In this document: one piece after another, positions 17,485 through 26,879 of the stretch
Layout of the letters: every line of letters starts with the position of its first letter
Numbering within the stretch: position 1 is the first letter of the stretch
Assembly: GCA_963711375.1 (NCBI GenBank)
Contig: CAVQDV010000005.1
Location: 1,178,001-1,242,000, forward strand
Direction of reading: 5' to 3'
DNA: 64,000 nucleotides
Origin: CAVQDV01 sp963711375
GTDB lineage: Bacteria > Pseudomonadota > Gammaproteobacteria > Coxiellales > Coxiellaceae
The notes under the pieces: model-generated
Told to the model about the DNA's origin: nothing
Databases searched by the model: none
What the model saw: the letters and a program-made list of their open reading frames with translations, nothing else
Made by a program: the position numbers and the translations under genes

Positions 17485-18342
17485 ATGGGAAAACTCCGAT
17501 ACCTTTTTTTCGCTGGCTTGGCACTCCTTCTCAGCGGTTGCAGAATAGCCGTTCTTGATCCGAAAGGAGTCGTGGCGGGAGATGAAAAACAGTTGTTGAT
17601 CGAGGCCACCCTTTTAATGCTGATCATCGTAATCCCCGTTATTATTTTAAGCTTTATTTTCGCTCGGCGTTATCGAGCCAGCAATAAAAAAGCAGTCTAT
17701 CGGCCTGATGAATCCCACAACACCCTGATTGAATTGGTGACCTGGACAATTCCCTGCATCATCATTGCAATATTGGCCGTTATGGCCTGGAATACCTCAC
17801 ATTCCTTAGATCCCTACAAACCGATTGATCCTGAAGTTAAGCCCTTAAGAATTGAAGCAATCGCCTTAAATTGGAAATGGCTTTTTATTTATCCCGATGA
17901 AAATATTGCCACGCTAAATTACGTGGAAATGCCCATTAATGTCCCGGTCGTTTTCTTCATCACTTCTGACGGCCCGATGAATTCGCTCGCGATACCACGT
18001 TTAGCTGGACAAATTTACGCGATGGCAGGAATGCGCACAAAATTATACATGAAAGCGACTTCAGTCGGTGTATACAGGGGTTTTTCAGCCAATATTAGCG
18101 GTGACGGCTTCGCTGGTATGCATTTCCAAGTGCATACGGTTACAATGGATGACTATAATAAGTGGGTTAAAACCGTACATGAATCGCCAAACGAATTAAC
18201 AACAGAAGGCTTTGCGCAATTGTCTCTTCCAAGCTCGGATAATCCCGTTGAATATTATTCCTCGGTACCCGATAGTTTATTTAATCAATTAATCATGAAA
18301 TATATGGGCCCCGATATGAAGGGCATGAACATGAGTGACTAA
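17485..18342 (+). CDS. cyoA: Cytochrome bo3 ubiquinol oxidase subunit II
   Basis: The start is set at the ATG at 17485, with AAGGGA 7 nt upstream. This gives a lipoprotein signal with lipobox LLSGC, as in E. coli CyoA. Two TM segments follow, then a periplasmic cupredoxin domain without the Cu(A) ligands, as expected for a quinol oxidase. Signature: LIELVTWTIPCIIIAILAVMAWNTSHSLDPYKPI and NWKWLFIYPDENIATLNYVE. The C-terminal end is Met-rich (GPDMKGMNMSD). It is the first gene of cyoABCDE and sits about 130 bp after ubiB. Confidence 0.97.
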   Translation: MGKLRYLFFAGLALLLSGCRIAVLDPKGVVAGDEKQLLIEATLLMLIIVIPVIILSFIFARRYRASNKKAVYRPDESHNTLIELVTWTIPCIIIAILAVMAWNTSHSLDPYKPIDPEVKPLRIEAIALNWKWLFIYPDENIATLNYVEMPINVPVVFFITSDGPMNSLAIPRLAGQIYAMAGMRTKLYMKATSVGVYRGFSANISGDGFAGMHFQVHTVTMDDYNKWVKTVHESPNELTTEGFAQLSLPSSDNPVEYYSSVPDSLFNQLIMKYMGPDMKGMNMSD

Positions 18343-18352
18343 GGAAACCGAT

Positions 18353-20347
18353 ATGCTAGAAAAATTTATATTTGGTAATTTAACGCTTTCAGCGATGCCT
18401 CTTCATAATCCCATTATTATGGGCGCGGCCGTCATCCCAATGGCAATAATTGCCCTAACGGTTCTGGGCTTGATTACCTATTACAAACAATGGCGTTATT
18501 TGTGGACCGAGTGGCTCACAACAGTCGATCATAAAAAAATTGGTGTGATGTATCTTATTCTTGCCGGTGTGATGTTGCTGCGGGGATTTTCCGACGCGGT
18601 GATGATGCGCTCACAACAAGCCCTTGCTGTTGGACATAATTACGGCTTTTTACCGCCAGAACATTACAATCAAATCTTCACAGCTCATGGCGTGATTATG
18701 ATTTTCTTTATGGCGATGCCTTTAATGTTTGGCCTATTAAATCTTGCTGTGCCAATTCAAATTGGCGCTCGTGACGTGGCATTTCCTTATTTAAATTCCT
18801 TGAGCCTTTGGCTAACGGTAATGGGCGCCATGCTCGTCAATATTTCTCTTGCAATAGGTGATTTTGCTGGAACGGGTTGGCTTGCGTATCCTCCACTTTC
18901 CGAATTAGCTTATAGTCCAAATACTGGAGTGGATTACTATATTTGGGCACTGCAAATTTCCGGGGTGGGCAGCCTACTTTCTGGAATTAATTTCTTTGTC
19001 ACCATTATTAAAATGCGCGCCCCGGGCATGACCCTGATGAAAATGCCTATTTTCCCCTGGACCGCGCTTGCCGCCATGATCCTCGTTATTTTGGCTTTCC
19101 CCATTTTAACCGTCACATTGGCTCTATTATTTTTAGACCGTTTTTTCGACATGCATTTTTTCAGCGCAGGCTATGGTGGCAATGCGATGATGTATGTGAA
19201 TTTAATTTGGGCCTGGGGACATCCGGAGGTGTATATTTTAATTTTGCCAGCCTTTGGTATTTTCTCCGAAGTCGTTCCTACTTTTTCGAAAAAGCCTTTA
19301 TTCGGTTATGCTACGATGGTTTCTGCAACGATGGCCATCACTTTCTTATCATTTGTGGTTTGGCTGCATCACTTTTTTACGATGGGTTCTGGTGCGGACG
19401 TTAATGCCTTTTTTGGTATTGCGACCATGGTTATTGCCGTTCCCACGGGCGTAAAAGTATTTAATTGGCTTTTCACGATGCATCGAGGAAAAATTACTTT
19501 CTCTTTGCCAATGCTCTGGACCATGGCATTTATCACCACTTTTGCTATCGGTGGTATGACAGGTGTTTTAATGTCTGTTCCTGCGGTCGATTTTCAGGTG
19601 CATAATAGCTTATTTTTAGTAGCACATTTTCATAATGTAATTATTGGTGGCGTTGTTTTTGGATATTTTGCAGGCGTTATTTATTGGTTCCCCAAAATAT
19701 TCGGTTTTAAATTAGATGAGAGGCTTGGTAAATTTGTTTTTTGGTTTTGGGTGATTGGATTTTATCTCGCCTTTATGCCGCTTTATGTGCTCGGATTAAT
19801 GGGCATGACTCGACGATTAAATCATTATGATGCGGGCCTTGGTTGGCATCCGCTTTTATTGGTTGCTGCCCTTGGAACGCTTTGTGTCGCCATCGGTGTA
19901 ATTTTCCAGATTTTACAATTAATTGTCAGCATTAAAAATCGCAAGAAATTAGCCGATAATACGGGTGATCCTTGGGGCGGTAGAACATTGGAATGGTCAA
20001 TTCCATCGCCAGCGCCCTTTTATAATTTTGCTATTACTCCACAGGTTCATCATCGTGATGATTGGTGGAGAACGAAAGAAGAGCAAAAAGGAAAGCCGGA
20101 ACAGCCGAAACATTATCAAGACATTCATATGCCCAAAAATACGGGCACGGGTTTTATTATTGCCATGTTTGCAGCGGCATTTTGTTTCGCGATGATTTGG
20201 CATATTTCGTGGTTGATCGTGGTTGGAATTGTGGGTGTTGCAATTACCGTAGTGGCTCGCGCATTTGATACCAGCACGGATTATTATCTGAAAGCCGCGG
20301 ACGTTGAGAGAATGGATAAAGAATTTTCAAAGAAGGTGACCCAATAA
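18353..20347 (+). CDS. cyoB: Cytochrome bo3 ubiquinol oxidase subunit I
   Basis: Catalytic heme-copper subunit. The ATG at 18353 is chosen because AAGGA lies 7 nt before it; a GTG at 18335 overlaps cyoA. It is about 664 aa with 15 TM segments. Visible marks: ITTVDHKKIG-like entry (LTTVDHKKIGVMY), heme-ligand region FTAHGVIMIFFMAMP, the Cu(B)-His/Tyr cross-link loop WGHPEVYILILPAFGI, the His pair VWLHHFFTMG, and heme-axial HFHNVIIGG. It couples quinol oxidation to proton pumping. Confidence 0.97.
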   Translation: MLEKFIFGNLTLSAMPLHNPIIMGAAVIPMAIIALTVLGLITYYKQWRYLWTEWLTTVDHKKIGVMYLILAGVMLLRGFSDAVMMRSQQALAVGHNYGFLPPEHYNQIFTAHGVIMIFFMAMPLMFGLLNLAVPIQIGARDVAFPYLNSLSLWLTVMGAMLVNISLAIGDFAGTGWLAYPPLSELAYSPNTGVDYYIWALQISGVGSLLSGINFFVTIIKMRAPGMTLMKMPIFPWTALAAMILVILAFPILTVTLALLFLDRFFDMHFFSAGYGGNAMMYVNLIWAWGHPEVYILILPAFGIFSEVVPTFSKKPLFGYATMVSATMAITFLSFVVWLHHFFTMGSGADVNAFFGIATMVIAVPTGVKVFNWLFTMHRGKITFSLPMLWTMAFITTFAIGGMTGVLMSVPAVDFQVHNSLFLVAHFHNVIIGGVVFGYFAGVIYWFPKIFGFKLDERLGKFVFWFWVIGFYLAFMPLYVLGLMGMTRRLNHYDAGLGWHPLLLVAALGTLCVAIGVIFQILQLIVSIKNRKKLADNTGDPWGGRTLEWSIPSPAPFYNFAITPQVHHRDDWWRTKEEQKGKPEQPKHYQDIHMPKNTGTGFIIAMFAAAFCFAMIWHISWLIVVGIVGVAITVVARAFDTSTDYYLKAADVERMDKEFSKKVTQ

Positions 20348-20940
20348 TGGCAGAAGCAGTAGAACATCTCGATCATCATCATGATGCAGACGCGACCGAT
20401 ATTTTCGGATTTTGGATTTACATTTTAAGCGACTGTATTTTATTCGCCACGTTATTTGCAGCGTTTGCCGTTTTGCATGAGCACACTTTTGGCGGCCCAA
20501 CGCTCAAAGAATTGATCAGTTTGCCCTATGTTTTAGTGGAAACCATGTTTCTGCTCGCGAGTAGCTTTACCTATGGTCTCGCGATTTTGGCCTTGTATAA
20601 AGAAAAAAGAAATGCCGTCGCTTTTTGGCTCGTCATCACGTTTCTTTTGGGCCTTGGGTTTATTACGATGGAAGTTCATGAATTTTTCCATCTTTTTGCA
20701 GAAGGGCACACGTTTCATACCAGCGCTTCTTTATCGGCCTTTTTCACCCTAGTCGGCACGCACGGTTTACACGTGAGCATCGGCTTGCTGTGGATGGCGA
20801 TCATGATTGCGCAATTATTTATTTTTAAAATTACGCCAGCGACAATTCGAAGACTAACGTATTTAGGCTTATTTTGGCACTTTTTAGATATCGTCTGGAT
20901 TTTCGTATTTACGATTGTATATTTAATGGGAGCGATCTAA
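20347..20940 (+). CDS. cyoC: Cytochrome bo3 ubiquinol oxidase subunit III
   Basis: A 197-aa protein with five TM segments and the COX3 signatures FGFWIYILSDCILFATLFAAFAVL and GTHGLHVSIGLLWM, ending with WHFLDIVWIFVFTIVYLMGAI. A His-rich N-terminus (EHLDHHHDAD) is present. The start overlaps the cyoB stop by one base (TAATG). Its length is close to the E. coli protein (204). Confidence 0.97.
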   Translation: MAEAVEHLDHHHDADATDIFGFWIYILSDCILFATLFAAFAVLHEHTFGGPTLKELISLPYVLVETMFLLASSFTYGLAILALYKEKRNAVAFWLVITFLLGLGFITMEVHEFFHLFAEGHTFHTSASLSAFFTLVGTHGLHVSIGLLWMAIMIAQLFIFKITPATIRRLTYLGLFWHFLDIVWIFVFTIVYLMGAI

Positions 20941-21275
20941 TGGCTAATCATCAAGTACAAGGTCAAAAAGCAGCACCGGGTCAAAAGACCTTAACGTCTT
21001 ATATGATAGGCCTCGCTTTATCACTGGTTTTTACCTTTATCGCTTTTTGGCTGGTCTCAGAACATGCGATGACCAATGAAAATCTTTATATCGTATTAAC
21101 AGCCTTAGCGCTTTCACAATTGCTTGCGCAAGTGATTTTTTTCTTGCGCATGAATATGAGCCCAGAAGGTAGATGGACCTCCATGACTTTTATTTTCGTG
21201 ATTTTCGTGGTTTTGATTCTTGTCGGCGGTTCACTGTGGATCATGTATAATTTAAATTATAACATGGTTAATTAA
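20940..21275 (+). CDS. cyoD: Cytochrome bo3 ubiquinol oxidase subunit IV
   Basis: The start is set at 20940, where TAATG couples it to cyoC; the longer frame from 20874 lies inside cyoC. The protein has 111 aa with three TM segments (SYMIGLALSLVFTFIAFWLV, LALSQLLAQVIFFLRM, TFIFVIFVVLILVGGSLWIMYNLN), typical of CyoD, which helps assemble Cu(B) in subunit I. Confidence 0.94.
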   Translation: MANHQVQGQKAAPGQKTLTSYMIGLALSLVFTFIAFWLVSEHAMTNENLYIVLTALALSQLLAQVIFFLRMNMSPEGRWTSMTFIFVIFVVLILVGGSLWIMYNLNYNMVN

Positions 21276-22112
21276 GTGAGATTAATCTCGATTACGAAGC
21301 CTGGAATTATTTTCGGCAATATCATTACACTTTTAGGTGGCTTCTTTTTAGCCTCAAATGGCCATTTTCATTGGCCGCTTTTAGTATTTACATTAATGGG
21401 TATGGCTTTAGTGATGGCCTGCGGATGCGTTCTAAATAATTGTGTCGATCGAGATATCGATTTATTGATGGAGCGCACCAAAAATAGAGCCCTCGCGAAA
21501 GGCGAAATTCCCCTGAAAATTGCAATTCCTTATGCGGCATTATTGGGGGTCCTCGGCTTAGCGATATTATTTTTTCGAGTTAACCCTTTAAGTTTTTGCA
21601 TTGGTCTTTTTGGTCTTTTTATTTATGCCGTGGTTTATACATTATACGCGAAACGTAAAACGAATTACGGCACTGAAGTAGGTGCTATTTCCGGTGCGAT
21701 ACCCATAGTAGTGGGATATACGGCGGTTACGAATCACTTTGATTTGGGCGCTTTCCTGCTGTTTTTCATTTTATTTATCTGGCAAATGCCACATTCTTAT
21801 GCCATCGCGATTTATCGTCTAAAAGATTATACGGCAGCAAAAATTCCGGTTTTACCCGTGAGAGAAGGGATTAGAACAACAAAAATTTACATGCTTCTTT
21901 ATATTGGCGTTTTCCTCTGGGCAAGTTTAATGCCCGCCGTTTTTGCCTACAAAGGCTGGCCTTATTTTCTCGTGGCTTTTCTCATTGGCCTAACATGGCT
22001 ATTATTCGCCATAAATGGATTTTTCACAAAAGACGACGCCAAATGGGCTAGAAAAATGTTTTCGATTTCCATCATCAACATCATGCTGTTAAGCCTCATG
22101 ATGGCCTTATAG
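21276..22112 (+). CDS. cyoE: Protoheme IX farnesyltransferase (heme O synthase)
   Basis: UbiA-family membrane prenyltransferase that makes heme O for CyoB. It starts with GTG immediately after the cyoD stop (MRLISITKPGIIFGNIITLLGGFFLAS, as in E. coli). The Asp-rich motif is NNCVDRDIDLLMERTKNR; the second conserved loop is YTLYAKRKTNYGTEVGAISGAIP. It has about nine TM segments and 278 aa. It is the last gene of the cyo operon. Confidence 0.97.
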   Translation: MRLISITKPGIIFGNIITLLGGFFLASNGHFHWPLLVFTLMGMALVMACGCVLNNCVDRDIDLLMERTKNRALAKGEIPLKIAIPYAALLGVLGLAILFFRVNPLSFCIGLFGLFIYAVVYTLYAKRKTNYGTEVGAISGAIPIVVGYTAVTNHFDLGAFLLFFILFIWQMPHSYAIAIYRLKDYTAAKIPVLPVREGIRTTKIYMLLYIGVFLWASLMPAVFAYKGWPYFLVAFLIGLTWLLFAINGFFTKDDAKWARKMFSISIINIMLLSLMMAL

Positions 22113-22122
22113 ATCGCTATCC

Positions 22123-22195
22123 GTTTACCTATTAGTATTATACTGATAGGTAAACATCTATTTACCTCCCAGTATAATACTGTTAGTATAATAAG
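22123..22195. promoter_or_regulatory. Nested palindromes upstream of an AAA ATPase gene
   Basis: A near-perfect 33-bp palindrome spans 22123-22155. Its outer arms are GTTTACCTAT and ATAGGTAAAC, and its inner arms are AGTAT and ATACT. The half-sites reappear downstream: TTTACCT at 22161-22167 and AGTATAATACT at 22171-22181, then TTAGTATAATA at 22183-22193. There is no T run, so it looks like a multi-site operator over the promoter of the ATPase rather than a simple cyoE terminator. The AGTATAATA units could themselves provide -10 boxes. Confidence 0.5.
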
Positions 22196-22214
22196 AGTTG
22201 ATGGGGGCGGAATT

Positions 22215-23342
22215 ATGGCATCTAAGAGTGTATTTAATCGGGGAATTGCGGCCGACGAAGCCTTTTGTAACCGAACAAATGAACTTAATCAGCTCCTGAA
22301 AAACGTGAATGACATCACGCATAGTTTATTAATTTCACCCCGTCGATATGGCAAAACCAGCCTGGCATTGAGGGCTATTGATCGCAGCGGTTTGCCGTAT
22401 GCCTATCTCGATCTTTTTATGAAATATGAACCTGATGCGATATTAGGCGAATTTTATGAAGCTCTTGGTAGTCTTATTTCAAAAGTAATGAAGCCGAGCG
22501 AACGGGCCTTACGGAAAGTAGAAACGATATTGCGCAATGTAGCGCTTACTCTCCAATTGGGTGAGGTAGGTCTAGAATTTAAATTGTCTCCTAAAGCAGG
22601 AGACAATAAAAAGAATTTGAAATCCTTACTCATAGGAATTGATGAGCTTCTTAAGCAATCTAAGAAGAATGTCATCATTTTTATTGATGAAATCCAGTCC
22701 ATCGTTGAATCGCCCTTTTGCGATGAAGTGGAAGCTTCTATTCGATTTGTGGCTCAAAAAACTGAAAATATCAGCTTTATCTTTTCAGGAAGTAATCGGC
22801 ACTTGTTAGGTAAAATTTTTGATGATCGCAGCCGCCCATTTTATAAGCTCTGTCACCGAATGCCAATTCATAGAATTTCGGCTGAACATTATCGTGATTT
22901 TATCAATAAGTTTGCTAAAAAAACCTGGGGGCGAGCACTTGCTGATGAGACCTTTGAAAAAATTTTTTCCTATACGCATTTACACCCTTATTATATAAAT
23001 ATTTTATGTTCTTATTTGTTTGACTTAGAAAATCCACCAACACCCTTTGATGTAGAAGCGAATTGGAAAAAATTATGCATTGAAGAGCAGGGCTCAGTTG
23101 CGCGAGACACTGAGTTTTTAACGTCCAAACAAAAACAATTGCTAAGTGAAATTGCAAGGCACCCAGGCTTAACTGAGCCTACTTCCAAAAGCTTTGTGGA
23201 CAAAGTGTCCCTCACTCCAAAAGGCATTATGGGTGCCTTAGAATTGCTCTTACGTCACGACCTCATCGAAAAATCCGACTCCGGAGAAATCAGAATTATC
23301 GACCCAGTCCTCGAGTTTTGGATCTCGTCAGAAAGAAGATAA
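22215..23342 (+). CDS. AAA-family ATPase (archaeal-type ATPase_2 fold)
   Basis: A 375-aa soluble protein. Walker A is SPRRYGKTSLALRAI (about residues 38-52), Walker B is VIIFIDEIQSIVE (about 154-166), and sensor 1 lies in FIFSGSNRHLL. A C-terminal winged-helix region ends with LLRHDLIEKSDSGEIRIIDPVLEFWI. This is the PF01637 type of stand-alone NTPase, common in archaea and scattered in bacteria; the function is unknown. It is preceded by GGGGG-rich ribosome-site bases and by nested palindromes that may be its operator. It lies between core operons and has the look of a horizontally acquired gene. Confidence 0.75.
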   Translation: MASKSVFNRGIAADEAFCNRTNELNQLLKNVNDITHSLLISPRRYGKTSLALRAIDRSGLPYAYLDLFMKYEPDAILGEFYEALGSLISKVMKPSERALRKVETILRNVALTLQLGEVGLEFKLSPKAGDNKKNLKSLLIGIDELLKQSKKNVIIFIDEIQSIVESPFCDEVEASIRFVAQKTENISFIFSGSNRHLLGKIFDDRSRPFYKLCHRMPIHRISAEHYRDFINKFAKKTWGRALADETFEKIFSYTHLHPYYINILCSYLFDLENPPTPFDVEANWKKLCIEEQGSVARDTEFLTSKQKQLLSEIARHPGLTEPTSKSFVDKVSLTPKGIMGALELLLRHDLIEKSDSGEIRIIDPVLEFWISSERR

Positions 23343-23433
23343 TTGGAAAATGAATAAGGCAAAGAAGGCTAGCCTGGCATGGGGCTGCTGCAGTACAATA
23401 GCAGGTACTTCTAAATTGAAATGAGGATGTTTC

Positions 23434-24708
23434 ATGAACGCTACAAGGAAAGTTGGAATTATAGGCGGAGTGAGAACTCCTTTTGTCAAATCGCAAACAA
23501 ATTATTTGGGCAAAACGAATCAGGATCTATTGGGGGCAGCCGTTAATGAGCTCGTCAATAAAGAAAATCTCAAGGGGAAATTATTAGGTGATGTTATTGC
23601 GGGTTCCGTGATGAATCATCCTCTGGATTGGAATCTCACCCGCGAAGTCGTTTTGGGTAGCGCACTTTCGGCAGAAACACCAGGCATGAATATCCAACGC
23701 GCCTGCGGAACGGGTCTTGAAGCAGCCAATTTAATTGCGTTAAAAATTGTCACCAATCAAATTGAAGTGGGAATTGCTGGCGGTACCGATACTAACTCTG
23801 ATATCCCTCTCATTGGAAAACGAAAATTAACATATTTTTTAATAAAATTAAAAAATGCTAAAAATTGGAGTGATAAATTAAAAGTATTAACGGAATTTCG
23901 ATTTAATCTGTTGAAGCCACAATTACCCACCGTGCAAGAGCCACGCACCGGTTTGTCGATGGGGGAACACTGCGAGTTAATGGTAAAAGAATGGAATATT
24001 TCGAGAAAAGATCAAGATGAGTTGGCATTTCAATCTCATCAAAATGCGGCAAAGGCATACGAAGAGGGATTTTATAATGATTTAATAGTGGGTCTTGATG
24101 GTCTTACAAAAGATACCATTACACGAAAAGACACCACCTTAGAAAAACTGGCTAAATTAAAACCCGCTTTTGATAAATCAGAAAAAGGAACACTTACCGC
24201 TGGAAATTCTACACCACTGACAGATGGTGCCTCGGCCGTTTTAATGGCGTCACCTGAGTGGGCTGAAAAAAATGGACATGAAATTTTAGCGTATTTTGTA
24301 GACTGTGAAGTGGCTGCAGTTGATTTTGTGCATGGAGCAGGATTATTAATGGCACCCACCATGGCCGTTTCACGTTTACTCGAGCGAAATAATTTAAGCC
24401 TGCAGGATTTCGACTATTACGAAATTCACGAAGCCTTTGCAGGGCAGGTTCTCTGCACATTAAAAGCCTGGGAATCCAAGGATTATTGCGAAAAAGTATT
24501 AGGAAGAAATCAGCCTCTAGGCTCAATTGATCGTTCAAAAATGAACATAAAAGGTGGAAGCCTAGCACTAGGCCATCCCTTCGCCGCCACTGGCGGCCGC
24601 TTAGTAGCAACAGCCGCCAAAATCCTAAAAGAAAAAGGCAAAGGACGAATGCTTCTTAGTGTCTGCACAGCAGGCGGCATGGGAGTTGCAGCAATAATCG
24701 AACGGTAA
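23434..24708 (+). CDS. Acetyl-CoA C-acyltransferase (thiolase)
   Basis: A 424-aa thiolase. Acyl-enzyme Cys91 is in IQRACGTGLEA; catalytic His residues are in YYEIHEAFAGQV and ALGHPFAATGGR; the second active Cys is in LSVCTAGGMG. The length fits the FadI/trifunctional-type degradative thiolases. No partner fadJ-type gene is adjacent, so it could serve fatty-acid beta-oxidation or an acetoacetyl-CoA step. It starts at the ATG at 23434, with GAGGA 7 nt upstream. Confidence 0.9.
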   Translation: MNATRKVGIIGGVRTPFVKSQTNYLGKTNQDLLGAAVNELVNKENLKGKLLGDVIAGSVMNHPLDWNLTREVVLGSALSAETPGMNIQRACGTGLEAANLIALKIVTNQIEVGIAGGTDTNSDIPLIGKRKLTYFLIKLKNAKNWSDKLKVLTEFRFNLLKPQLPTVQEPRTGLSMGEHCELMVKEWNISRKDQDELAFQSHQNAAKAYEEGFYNDLIVGLDGLTKDTITRKDTTLEKLAKLKPAFDKSEKGTLTAGNSTPLTDGASAVLMASPEWAEKNGHEILAYFVDCEVAAVDFVHGAGLLMAPTMAVSRLLERNNLSLQDFDYYEIHEAFAGQVLCTLKAWESKDYCEKVLGRNQPLGSIDRSKMNIKGGSLALGHPFAATGGRLVATAAKILKEKGKGRMLLSVCTAGGMGVAAIIER

Positions 24709-24799
24709 GTTGCTTGATGCCCCGTCCACATAAAGTATTGCAGGTTTTAATTTTGAATATACTTTCGATACTCATGCTAATGTTAGCAGATAACCTCAC

Positions 24800-26164
24800 T
24801 TACAAAATCGAACGGCTTAGATCTTCGTCAGAGGCGAGGCCAGCTAATTGTTCTTCGACATAGGCGGCATCAATAATTTGTTTTTCATTGGCAAGATCAG
24901 TGGCTTCGAAAGAAATTTTTTCCAATAAACGCTCCAAAATCGTGTGCAAACGACGTGCGCCGATATTTTCGGTTTTTTCATTTACCTGTCTTGCGAATTC
25001 CGCTAAACGATCAATACCCTCTTCAGAAAATTCCAAATTAAATCCTTCTGTGGCCATGAGCGCGATGTATTGCCGCGTTAAAGAGGCCGAAGGTTCTGTT
25101 AAAATTCGGACAAAATCTTTTTTGCTTAAGGCCTTTAATTCGACACGAATGGGGAAGCGTCCCTGTAATTCCGGAATTAAATCGGAGGGTTTTGAAATAC
25201 TAAAGGCACCTGAGGCGATAAATAAAATATGATCAGTTTTAACGAAGCCATATTTTGTAAATACTGTGCTGCCTTCTACGATTGGTAATAAATCGCGTTG
25301 AACGCCTTCCCGAGAAACGTCTGCTCCAGAGGTTTCGCCGCGTCTTACGATTTTGTCAATTTCATCGATAAAGACAATGCCATTTTGTTCGGCACTTTCT
25401 AGAGCCTGCGCTTTAATTTCATCTTCGTTCACTAATTTCGAGGCTTCATCGTCTTGCAATTGTTTCAAGGCATCTTTAACTTTTAAACGACGTTTTTTGG
25501 TACGACGTTGACTCATGGACTCCATCATGTTTTGCAATTGCCCCACCATTTCTTCCATTCCAGGGGGACCCATAATTTCGACAGAGCCACCAGCGGAGAC
25601 ATCCACTTCAATTTCCTTATCGTCTAACTCGCCATCGCGTAATTTTCGCCGATATAAAGCCCGAGTGGCGCTTTCTTTGGGTTCTTCTTTGTGTTCAGTG
25701 CCTGGTTCGCCGGTAAATGCGCCACGAGCAGGAACTGGCGCTGGAACTAATACATCCAAAATTCTTTCTTCTGCCATCTCATGTGCGCGTGCGTAAACTT
25801 TTTTCATGGCTTGCTCACGAGTCATTTTAACGGCAATTTCAATTAAGTCGCGAATAATTGAGTCTACATCGCGGCCTACGAATCCCACTTCGGTAAATTT
25901 TGTGGCTTCCACTTTAATAAAAGGCGCATTGGCTAAATTCGCTAATCGACGTGCAATTTCAGTTTTACCAACACCCGTGGGCCCCATCATTAAAATATTT
26001 TTGGGTGTGATTTCTTTTCGTAAATCTTCTGGCACTTGCATGCGGCGCCACCGATTTCGTAGCGCAATCGAAACGGCGCGTTTGGCTTCATCTTGGCCGA
26101 TGATATATCGATCGAGTTCAGAAACAATTTCTTTTGGGGTCATAGTCATAAGTGTGTTGTTCAT
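24800..26164 (-). CDS. hslU: HslU ATPase subunit of the HslVU protease
   Basis: AAA+ unfoldase, 454 aa. It opens MTPKEIVSELDRYIIGQDEAKRAVSIALRNRWRR. Walker A is MMGPTGVGKTEIARRLA and Walker B is GIVFIDEIDKIVRR; the C-terminal end DEDLSRSIL resembles the tail that docks into HslV. The I-domain lies between (about residues 110-240). AAGGA precedes the ATG at 26164. It forms an operon with hslV 11 bp upstream. Confidence 0.98.
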   Translation of the reverse strand: MNNTLMTMTPKEIVSELDRYIIGQDEAKRAVSIALRNRWRRMQVPEDLRKEITPKNILMMGPTGVGKTEIARRLANLANAPFIKVEATKFTEVGFVGRDVDSIIRDLIEIAVKMTREQAMKKVYARAHEMAEERILDVLVPAPVPARGAFTGEPGTEHKEEPKESATRALYRRKLRDGELDDKEIEVDVSAGGSVEIMGPPGMEEMVGQLQNMMESMSQRRTKKRRLKVKDALKQLQDDEASKLVNEDEIKAQALESAEQNGIVFIDEIDKIVRRGETSGADVSREGVQRDLLPIVEGSTVFTKYGFVKTDHILFIASGAFSISKPSDLIPELQGRFPIRVELKALSKKDFVRILTEPSASLTRQYIALMATEGFNLEFSEEGIDRLAEFARQVNEKTENIGARRLHTILERLLEKISFEATDLANEKQIIDAAYVEEQLAGLASDEDLSRSIL

Positions 26165-26175
26165 CGGGGTTTCCT

Positions 26176-26721
26176 TTATACTTCGCTGTCGAGTTCTTCA
26201 ATTACAAAATTATTATTCGTATAGATACAAATTTCGGCCGCAATTCCTAAACTTTTTTCTACAATTTCCTTGGCGGAGAGCGTTGAGTGGGATTTTAATG
26301 CCCGTGCGGCAGCTAGGGCAAATGGCCCGCCTGAGCCAATTGACATAATGTCGTGTTCAGGTTCAATAACGTCACCTGTGCCCGAGAGAATTAAGGATGA
26401 CTTTGTATCCGCAACGGCAAGGAGTGCTTCCAAACGTCGAAGAAATTTATCCATACGCCAATCTTTTGCGAGTTCTACAGCGGCTCTTACCAGGTTGCCT
26501 TGGTGCTTTTCTAGCTTGCCTTCAAAGCGTTCAAAGAGGGTGAAGGCATCAGCCGTAGCGCCTGCGAATCCGGCGATTACACGGCCATTGTAAAGACGTC
26601 GGACCTTTTTGGCATTGCCTTTCATGACGGTAGAGCCCATTGTAACTTGGCCGTCGCCGCCAATGGCTACTTTGCCATTGTGCCTCACGGATAAAATAGT
26701 GGTTCCACGAAATTGACTCAA
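26176..26721 (-). CDS. hslV: HslV peptidase subunit of the HslVU protease
   Basis: N-terminal-nucleophile threonine protease, 181 aa from the proposed start. That start is a TTG at 26721-26719: AGGAG (26733-26729) lies 7 nt upstream and the product begins (M)SQFRG-TTILSVR, matching homologues. An upstream ATG at 26820 would add 33 unrelated residues. Thr7 would be the nucleophile after removal of the short propeptide. Conserved blocks include GGDGQVTMGSTVMKGNAKKVRRL, FAGATADAFTLFERFE and SIGSGGPFALAAARAL. It forms double hexamers capped by HslU. Confidence 0.95.
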   Translation of the reverse strand: MSQFRGTTILSVRHNGKVAIGGDGQVTMGSTVMKGNAKKVRRLYNGRVIAGFAGATADAFTLFERFEGKLEKHQGNLVRAAVELAKDWRMDKFLRRLEALLAVADTKSSLILSGTGDVIEPEHDIMSIGSGGPFALAAARALKSHSTLSAKEIVEKSLGIAAEICIYTNNNFVIEELDSEV

Positions 26722-26879
26722 AATACTTCTCCTCGTTGGGTTATCGCATACAGATGGGGTCCTGTGGGCATTTTTCAAGCCTAAGCACGAGCCAAGGGGT
26801 ATGAAAGGAAGTTTGCTCAATAATTTGCTTATTGAAATAGTTATGCAAGAATACCCTCTTTTAACTTGTAGAACATTTT

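Noticed and set aside
25806..26348. 180-aa plus-strand frame opposite hslU/hslV
   Set aside because: It is antisense to two clear genes, has no start signal, and its composition mirrors their codon pattern.
26722..26820. N-terminal extension of HslV from an ATG at 26820
   Set aside because: AGGAG plus TTG at 26721 gives the expected short propeptide before the nucleophile Thr; the extension has no family support.
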